From Planctomycetota bacterium (GTDB lineage Bacteria; Planctomycetota; Phycisphaerae; WQYP01): DNA of 5,056 nt. The position numbers and the translations under genes are program-made. The stretch covers positions 1 through 5,056 of the forward strand of contig JAJZCU010000205.1 of the NCBI GenBank assembly GCA_021828935.1. Direction: 5' to 3'. This document shows, one piece after another, positions 1 through 5,056 of the stretch. Numbering within the stretch: the first letter of the stretch is position 1; each line of letters starts with the position of its first letter. The notes beneath the pieces were generated by a model. It saw only the letters and a program-made list of their open reading frames with translations, made no database searches and was not told the DNA's origin.

Positions 1-1727
1 CTGAAGAACTGCCCGTCCAAACTGATTTTTCCTTCCGGGAATATGCCAAGCGCCCTGCCTTCCTGCAACAGGCGCAGCGCCGACCTCATGCTGGCGATGT
101 CCGTGCCCGAACGGTTCACCGGGATGCTGCCTAAATACTTAAAAAAGTGGTTCAACACCGGCAGCGTGAAATATTCCTTGGCCATCATAAAATGAATCAA
201 CCGGCGTCGACTGCCGATCTGCAGCGTCAACGGGTCCAAACTGCAGGTGTGATTGGCGATGACAATCACCGGCCCGCGCCCCGGAATGGTACACGCCCCC
301 GTGCGGCGAAAGCGGTGTACCACCATTAGGTAAGCCGCGCCGACGCGGCGGACAATGGACACCGGCAGCGGCAGGGTCTGATGGCGATAATAAGAAACCA
401 CCAGCCCCGCGCCCACGCCGGCCACCAACAGGCCCGTGGCCAGCATCACCCAGCCAATGTCCGGGCCCAACGCGCCGTTGAGCGCAAAGGGCAGGGCGCT
501 GGCCACCATGCCGGCGTTGGTGACCAGATCACGTATGCCCATCACCCGGCCGCGCACATAATTTGGCGCCACGCGCTGCAGCAGCGTTTCCAGCGTAATA
601 AGTAAAATACCGCCGGCAAATGAGCCCACTACCATGATGGCCAAAAACACCGGCCACTGGCGGTCCACGCCCAAGAGCGCCAGGCAGGCGCCGGTGACGG
701 CCAGCGACCAACCGATGCCGATTTCCTTGGGTATTCCGCCGGCAAAAATGCTTAATAACGCCGCCGCCCCCACCATGCCCAGCCCCGCCACGGCCATAAA
801 ATACCCCAGTTCATGCCGCATATGAAACGCACCGGAAACAATGGCCGGCAGACTGTTAAGAATCAACATGCTGGAAACCCAGAACAGCAGTTCCAGCCCA
901 ATGATCTGTACCGGCCGACGGTGTTCCCGCAGATACCGCACGGCGCCGCGGAAGTCGGCCCAGAAACTGCTGCGCTTGGCTCCGGCCACTGCCGGCTGCC
1001 CCGCGCCGGTGTCCGCCCCCTTGGGCATGCGCATTAAAAGAATGCACGAAGCGGACAAGACATACGCGCCGGCGTCGGCGAAAATGGCGTAACGCAGGCC
1101 CTGCGCGATGAGCATCGCCCCCACCGCATAGCCCGCCAAAGAAGCAATGACCCCCGCGGCGTTGGTTAGCGCATTGGCCCGCAAAAGCTGCTGCGGATGC
1201 ACAATGTTCGGCAGCAACGCCGTGCGCGCGGGTGAAAACAATGCCCCAAATATAAACACAACAAATTCTGAGCCAAACAGCAGCGCCAGCAGCAGGGGCA
1301 CGTCCGGATGGCGGGAAAGCGCCCCAACCAAAATCACCGAACGGGCCACAAACACCAGCCCCACACGCACCAAATCCGCGGTAACCATGATGGCCCGGCG
1401 CGATACGCGGTCGGCGATGATGCCCGCCACCGGCCCCAGTAAAAAGAACGGCAAAAACATGACAATATTTAACTGGGCACTTTGTTGTACCGGGTAGCGC
1501 CCCTGGTGCAGCAGCCGGATGCACAGAAGTTCCAGCAGCATCAGGAAATGAATGCGGTCTCCCAATGCGGAAACCACGTACCCCAGCCACAACAGGAGAA
1601 AGTTGCGATTGCGCCCCAGGGGTTTGAACGGCTGCAGCAGCGGCGTGTCCCGCGGCGCAAGAACCTGAGGACGCGCGCCGGGCGGCATTGCGCTGCCGTC
1701 GGCGGGTGGTGAAGCCAATTCCGGCAT
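1..1727 (-). CDS. MFS transporter fused to PlsC-type 1-acylglycerol-3-phosphate acyltransferase domain, 3' end cut by window edge
   Basis: This is an inner-membrane protein whose first ~450 residues form a major-facilitator permease of about 12 hydrophobic segments. A cytoplasmic acyltransferase domain follows and would transfer an acyl chain to a lysophospholipid or glycerol-phosphate. The frame is open from ATG 1727 to the left edge (575 full codons). Permease signs are the motif-A-like GIIADR at 102-107, SPARTALLPNIV (165-176) after TM4, and RGRVMG (392-397) before TM11. PlsC signs are the catalytic NHTCSLD at 492-498 (NHx4D), GSIPVNRSG at 533-541 and FPEGK at 563-567, all in the expected order. 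The start is well supported: an in-frame TGA lies at 1737-1739 and GAAAGG sits 5 bases upstream of the ATG. Residues 1-40 are a polar, proline-rich cytoplasmic tail. The layout resembles LplT-Aas proteins that import and re-acylate lysophospholipids. An acyl-ACP synthetase (AMP-ligase) domain may follow outside the window. Transport substrate is inferred. Confidence 0.88.
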   Translation of the reverse strand, partial: MPELASPPADGSAMPPGARPQVLAPRDTPLLQPFKPLGRNRNFLLLWLGYVVSALGDRIHFLMLLELLCIRLLHQGRYPVQQSAQLNIVMFLPFFLLGPVAGIIADRVSRRAIMVTADLVRVGLVFVARSVILVGALSRHPDVPLLLALLFGSEFVVFIFGALFSPARTALLPNIVHPQQLLRANALTNAAGVIASLAGYAVGAMLIAQGLRYAIFADAGAYVLSASCILLMRMPKGADTGAGQPAVAGAKRSSFWADFRGAVRYLREHRRPVQIIGLELLFWVSSMLILNSLPAIVSGAFHMRHELGYFMAVAGLGMVGAAALLSIFAGGIPKEIGIGWSLAVTGACLALLGVDRQWPVFLAIMVVGSFAGGILLITLETLLQRVAPNYVRGRVMGIRDLVTNAGMVASALPFALNGALGPDIGWVMLATGLLVAGVGAGLVVSYYRHQTLPLPVSIVRRVGAAYLMVVHRFRRTGACTIPGRGPVIVIANHTCSLDPLTLQIGSRRRLIHFMMAKEYFTLPVLNHFFKYLGSIPVNRSGTDIASMRSALRLLQEGRALGIFPEGKISLDGQFF

Positions 1728-1732
1728 AGGCG

Positions 1733-1738
1733 CCTTTC
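1733..1738 (-). promoter_or_regulatory. Ribosome binding site of the MFS-PlsC gene
   Basis: On the minus strand GAAAGG lies 5 bases before the ATG at 1725-1727, a usual Shine-Dalgarno position. It overlaps the TGA (1737-1739) that closes the frame upstream, so it fixes the start at 1727 over the next in-frame ATG at codon 14. Confidence 0.65.
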
Positions 1739-1753
1739 AACGACCAAACAACA

Positions 1754-1803
1754 ACGATCATCGATCATCCAATCAACCGCTCCATTGGTTGGTCGATGAT
1801 CGT
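1754..1803 (-). terminator. Intergenic hairpin, possible terminator or attenuator between the two genes
   Basis: An imperfect inverted repeat lies 15 bp after the oxidoreductase stop codon. The arms 1754-1764 and 1793-1803 pair perfectly over 11 bp (ACGATCATCGA). Pairing continues with two mismatches to 1773/1784, giving 18 of 20 pairs around a 10-base loop. Read on the minus strand, the stem is followed by a loosely T-rich run (TGTTGTTTGG), whereas the plus-strand side has no T run. The position and one-sided T-richness suggest that it ends or attenuates transcription from the oxidoreductase gene, or protects its mRNA 3' end. The stem is AT-rich at several pairs and the T tract is interrupted, so efficient intrinsic termination is uncertain. 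It ends 26 bases before the next start codon, so readthrough would make the two genes an operon. Confidence 0.45.
1755..1768. repeat. Short tandem direct repeat CGATCAT x2 inside the hairpin arm
   Basis: CGATCAT occurs twice back to back at 1755-1768, and related GATCGATGA-like strings recur at 1793-1814. The run makes several alternative short pairings possible around the main stem. It is too short to assign a function. It could be a binding site or simply part of the hairpin. Confidence 0.35.
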
Positions 1804-1817
1804 CTTGATCGATGAAA

Positions 1818-4800
1818 TTACCGAAACGCGCCCATGACCTGGCCGCTTAAACTCACCGTGCGCGGGCTTATGTGGGTACGGCCCTCGGTTTTCCCCAAGG
1901 CAATCGCCCGCTGCAAATCCTGCGTTTTCTTGCGCGCCGCCTCCATCTTCGGGTAGCGCACCTCGCGGAAGCCGGTCACCGGTTCGGGCGTCTTTAAAAT
2001 ATCCAGCCAATAATTGTACAGCCACGGCTCATGGAGTTCGCAACTGTCCACCAACTGCATGTACCAGTCTCTGAACGCCCGTTCGCGCGTGTGCCAGCCC
2101 GGCAGAACCGTCCGCAGCCACCGGCAATGCCGCACGATGCGCATCTGCCAATCACTGGATTTCCAGTGAAAGCGGAAGGTGCGACCGGCCACGGTAAATT
2201 CTGGCCTATTGAGATGCACATACTTAATGCGATCCCCATTGGCGGGATTCACATTGTAACGCCGCCGGTCTTTTTTGTATTTTTCCGGGCTGGTGTACAT
2301 CATGGCCACATACACTTCATCCTTGATCATCATGACCTTGGCCAAGTTCCAAATAACGGCCCGGGTGACGGCAAAGCGCCGTTCAACCGTGTCCTGCTGA
2401 TATGTTTTTACCACCCGCGATGCATAACTACGGCCGTATTTCAAGGCGCCCCATTGAATGGCGTCGTACAGGCGGATGGCGTAGTCACGGCGCGTGGCCT
2501 CGTCTAATTCGGGCATTTGCTGCAGGGTCTCGCGGCACAGCTTGCGGTATTGCTCCGCGTTTTTCTGCCCCCAGATCGAACTGACCATTAAGATATTCGC
2601 CTTGCGTTCAATGGTCTGTTCAGCGGTTTCCACTTCCCGCGGCGCCGCCACGCCGAATAAGTCGGGCCGCAGCACAATTTTTCGGCCAATGTTAAACGCC
2701 CGGTAGTTGCGTTCAAATTCGCGCCGCACGGCGTGCCGAATGGCCCAGGTAATACTTTTGTAAGAAACCGGAATGAAGCCCAACTGGTACGCCACGCCCA
2801 GCATCATGATGTTGGCGTACATGCGGCTGTCCAGCAGGCGTTCGCACAAATCGCCCACATTGAAGCTGAAGAACTGCCCCGGCCGGCACTGTTTGGCAAT
2901 TCCTTCGGCGAGTTCCTGCGGCGAAAAATCCTCGCGGCCCATGAGCGTAAGCACCGTGGCGGTCTTGGCGGTGTTCACCACCGCGCTGGTGTATTTTGAT
3001 GACGCCACACGCAGAAGATCATTGGGCGAAGTGGCCCGGGCGGCCTCCGCGGCGTCAATGCCAATAAGTAAATCAGCCTTGCCCCAGGGCGTAATGGCTG
3101 AACCGGCAATAGGCCCCCGTGAAAACAACAATTGGCTGAACACGCCGCCGTTGCGGATGGCCAGGCCCTTTTTATCAACAAAGCCAATGTGATAGCCTTC
3201 CTTGTGCCCGGCGCGCACCAGTATTTCGCCGGCCACGCCAATGCCCATGCCGCCCACCCCGGCCAGATAGCAGCGCCACTGCTGGCCCATGGCCGCCGGC
3301 GGCGGTTCTGGTATTCCGGTTAAGTCCACCACTTCATCGGGCATGCGCGGCGGGCGTTTGCGCGTAATGGTGACCTGTTCAAAACTGGGGCAGGCGTCGA
3401 TGCGCGCACAGGCGCCGTCGTTCACGCAGGTGGTAAAGTCGGTCTGCATCTTGGGGCCGTAGTCGGTGTCGGCAATTTTCAGCCCCGGGCAGCCGGTTTG
3501 GTTGGTGCATTCCAGGCAGTATTCGCACACTTCCTCCGCCACGTTCATGTGCGTTTTCTGTTTGACAAAGCCCTGTTGCTTTTTTTCCTGCAGTTCGGCG
3601 CGATGGCGTCGGCGGTGAAAGGTAATGCCACATTCTTTATCAGCGATAATCACCTTCACGCCGTCTTCCAAAATCACGCTTTCCAGCAGTTCCATGTAGC
3701 CGTCGCGTGAAGAGGGATTCATCCGCACCACGCGGGCCTTGCCGGCGTCGGTGTCTTCGCGCCCGCGGCCCTTTAACGGCCCGGCCGCCTCGGGGATCAT
3801 GGCCTTCACAATGCGTTCAATGTCGTGGGCCAGCACCATGTTGCCCACAATGTCTTCCTGCAACGTGGGGTTGGGCTGATGGCCGGTCATGGCCGTGGTC
3901 TTGTTTTCCAATATGATATATGTGATGTCCTGGCCTTGGGTGATGGAATTGGCGATGGCCAACTGGCCGGAATGAAAGAAGGTGCCGTCGCCCATGAACA
4001 CAATTTGTTTATTAGTAATAAATGGGTCCACGCCCCCGCCGGTGGCCCCGCCCAGGCCCATGCCGCTGTAATTGTGCATCAGGGGCTTGTTGGGTTCAAA
4101 CATCATCATGGTGTAGCAGCCGGTATCGCCGTGGGCGACCAAATCAATGGCCTGTTTGGCGTAGCGCCGCTGCATGTATTCAGGATTCAGCAGATTCTTG
4201 CGAATTTCCAGCAGCGCACTGGACGAATCGCGGTGCGGGCAGCCCGGGCAATAGGCCGGCGTGCGCACCGGCACGGCGGCCGTGCTGCTGGTAGCCAGCT
4301 TGATGGTTTCCATTTCCTGCGTGAGGCGACCATTGGAAAGCTCATGCGGAATGCCCGGCGTGTCGCGCAGCAGGCCCGTAAGTAATTCAATAAGAATTGA
4401 CGGATGCAACCCGCGCGTGGATGGTATTCCCGGCAGGTTGCGCGGGAACGCCTTGCCCCACAATTCAACCTTCGCGTCCGGGTGTTCCGGATTATTTTGC
4501 CGCTGGCGGGAAAGCGCCTCGGCCACCTGCCGCTCAATAAAGCTGCGGCGTTCTTCCACGACCACAATGCGTTCACACATGGAAGCAAGTTGATTGACCA
4601 GCGTCATGTCCACCGGATAGCTATGGGCCAGCTTGAGAATGGGGAACGAACCCAGCAAGCCCATTTCCTGCAATGCATGCATTAAAAACGTGCAGGACAT
4701 ACCCGAAGATATAAAGCCTATCGGGCACTTTTCAGACCGCCCGCCGCGCCAGGTGCGCTCAATGGGATACATGATTTTTGACAGGCCCAATTCCCGTGAT

Positions 4801-5021
4801 TTTTCCAATAGCAAATTGTGGCGGGATTCAAACGTAAGTTCCTGCTTCCAGCTGCGTGGCGGCAACAGCACCGTGGTTTCCACTGGAATTTTCGCGGTTT
4901 CTATTGCGATGCGCTGGTGCGTGGAAATCGTTGGCCACTGATTCGCGTGGCACTGCACCGAACCGCCCCCATCCGCCAACGCCACGGTCACCATGTATCC
5001 CACATACAATTTGGCCGCCAC
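1818..5021 (-). CDS. Fused indolepyruvate ferredoxin oxidoreductase (IorA-IorB type, DUF6537 C-terminus), 5' part missing
   Basis: This enzyme would oxidatively decarboxylate an arylpyruvate such as indolepyruvate with CoA, giving an aryl-acetyl-CoA, CO2 and reduced ferredoxin in the cytoplasm. Counting from the GTG at 5021 (1067 residues), about 1-50 is the end of the pyrimidine-binding alpha domain. About 100-190 is the transketolase-C-like domain. From YCPGCPHR (257-264) to ~460 is the thiamine-diphosphate domain, with GDG (344-346) and Asn373, followed by TTAMTGHQ. A Cys-rich Fe-S segment spans 499-544. A gamma/IorB domain with GVGGMG (588-593) covers ~584-775, and a DUF6537-like domain covers ~820-1040, ending in a PVTGFREVRYPKMEAA stretch. 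The stop is TAA at 1818-1820. The GTG is only the first usable start after an upstream in-frame stop; the preceding codons (TAAFELS) already look like family sequence, so the true gene begins beyond the window. Family assignment is secure. Substrate is inferred, and phenylpyruvate or another 2-oxoacid is possible. No symbol is given because fused forms are named inconsistently. Confidence 0.9.
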   Translation of the reverse strand: MAAKLYVGYMVTVALADGGGSVQCHANQWPTISTHQRIAIETAKIPVETTVLLPPRSWKQELTFESRHNLLLEKSRELGLSKIMYPIERTWRGGRSEKCPIGFISSGMSCTFLMHALQEMGLLGSFPILKLAHSYPVDMTLVNQLASMCERIVVVEERRSFIERQVAEALSRQRQNNPEHPDAKVELWGKAFPRNLPGIPSTRGLHPSILIELLTGLLRDTPGIPHELSNGRLTQEMETIKLATSSTAAVPVRTPAYCPGCPHRDSSSALLEIRKNLLNPEYMQRRYAKQAIDLVAHGDTGCYTMMMFEPNKPLMHNYSGMGLGGATGGGVDPFITNKQIVFMGDGTFFHSGQLAIANSITQGQDITYIILENKTTAMTGHQPNPTLQEDIVGNMVLAHDIERIVKAMIPEAAGPLKGRGREDTDAGKARVVRMNPSSRDGYMELLESVILEDGVKVIIADKECGITFHRRRHRAELQEKKQQGFVKQKTHMNVAEEVCEYCLECTNQTGCPGLKIADTDYGPKMQTDFTTCVNDGACARIDACPSFEQVTITRKRPPRMPDEVVDLTGIPEPPPAAMGQQWRCYLAGVGGMGIGVAGEILVRAGHKEGYHIGFVDKKGLAIRNGGVFSQLLFSRGPIAGSAITPWGKADLLIGIDAAEAARATSPNDLLRVASSKYTSAVVNTAKTATVLTLMGREDFSPQELAEGIAKQCRPGQFFSFNVGDLCERLLDSRMYANIMMLGVAYQLGFIPVSYKSITWAIRHAVRREFERNYRAFNIGRKIVLRPDLFGVAAPREVETAEQTIERKANILMVSSIWGQKNAEQYRKLCRETLQQMPELDEATRRDYAIRLYDAIQWGALKYGRSYASRVVKTYQQDTVERRFAVTRAVIWNLAKVMMIKDEVYVAMMYTSPEKYKKDRRRYNVNPANGDRIKYVHLNRPEFTVAGRTFRFHWKSSDWQMRIVRHCRWLRTVLPGWHTRERAFRDWYMQLVDSCELHEPWLYNYWLDILKTPEPVTGFREVRYPKMEAARKKTQDLQRAIALGKTEGRTHISPRTVSLSGQVMGAFR

Positions 5022-5056
5022 GGAAAGTTCAAACGCCGCGGTTCATAATAAGGCCG
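5022..5056 (-). pseudogene. Upstream fragment of the same oxidoreductase gene, out of frame (apparent one-base frameshift)
   Basis: The 1067-residue frame can be extended upstream only to 5042, because an in-frame TGA lies at 5043-5045. The frame entering from the right edge reads RPYYE and then hits its own TGA at 4988-4990, so the two frames overlap at 4991-5042. Joining them with one extra A next to the AA at 5042-5043 gives RPYYETAAFELSVAAK. From memory of the family, this fits the helix at the end of the pyrimidine domain (pattern like YLDFGLHGWAMSRY before a VGF strand) without a gap. I infer a one-base deletion, or a base-calling error, rather than a genuine GTG start. No canonical X XXY YYZ slippery heptamer is visible in the overlap, so programmed -1 frameshifting is not supported. 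If the shift is real, the gene is a pseudogene; if it is an error, the CDS simply continues past the edge. Confidence 0.6.

Noticed and set aside
1..14. A 14-base string CTGAAGAACTGCCC present at the left edge and again near 2865-2878
   Set aside because: Both copies encode Gly-Gln-Phe-Phe-Ser in unrelated domains (DGQFFS in PlsC, PGQFFS in the oxidoreductase). The flanks differ, so this is coincidence rather than a duplication or attachment site.
856..1761. A 301-codon minus-strand open frame starting at ATG 1761
   Set aside because: It overlaps the MFS-PlsC gene in another frame on the same strand. Its product is Gly/Ala/Arg-rich with no recognisable motif, while the adjacent frame has clear MFS and PlsC motifs and a good ribosome binding site. 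It is a GC-driven shadow.
2031..2507. A 158-codon plus-strand open frame
   Set aside because: It is antisense to the DUF6537-like domain and has no recognisable motif. The minus-strand frame explains the region fully.
3825..4385. A 186-codon plus-strand open frame opposite the thiamine-binding domain
   Set aside because: It is antisense to the best-conserved part of the oxidoreductase, its composition is His/Gly/Ala-rich, and no family is recognisable. It is a shadow of the real gene.
4991..5042. Programmed -1 ribosomal frameshift joining the two oxidoreductase frames
   Set aside because: The direction of the shift fits, but no canonical slippery heptamer is in phase and I see no obvious downstream stem-loop. 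A one-base deletion or sequence error is simpler.

Overview
The window is a moderately GC-rich stretch of bacterial chromosome. It carries two large genes, both on the minus strand, separated by a 90-bp gap, and both running off a window edge. I see no rRNA, tRNA, CRISPR array, insertion sequence or phage gene. The taxon cannot be fixed from the sequence. A fused indolepyruvate oxidoreductase with a long C-terminal extension suggests a bacterium rather than an archaeon, because archaeal enzymes are usually two separate subunits.

Right two-thirds (1818 to the right edge, minus strand): a fused 2-oxoacid (indolepyruvate-type) ferredoxin oxidoreductase. It contains the end of the alpha-type pyrimidine domain, a transketolase-C-like domain, a thiamine-diphosphate-binding domain with an intact GDG...N motif, a cysteine-rich Fe-S segment, a gamma/IorB-type domain and a DUF6537-like C-terminal domain. 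The first ~180-200 residues expected for the family are absent. The visible frame opens only after an in-frame stop at 5043-5045, and family-like sequence continues upstream in a different frame. This points to a one-base frameshift close to the right edge, either a real lesion or a sequence error.

Middle (1728-1817): an intergenic gap dominated by an 18-of-20-bp imperfect hairpin (1754-1803), followed by the ribosome binding site of the next gene.

Left third (1 to 1727, minus strand): an MFS-type membrane transporter fused to a PlsC-type glycerolipid acyltransferase domain, cut by the left edge at residue ~575. The arrangement resembles LplT-Aas-type lysophospholipid uptake and re-acylation proteins. 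Whether a third acyl-ACP synthetase domain follows is outside the window.

The genes are co-directional and could share a transcript, with the oxidoreductase upstream. They have no obvious metabolic link: one breaks down aromatic amino-acid-derived 2-oxoacids, the other repairs or remodels phospholipids. I see no clear sign of an undescribed multi-gene system here. The points most worth a second look are the frameshift, the fusion architectures and the intergenic hairpin.
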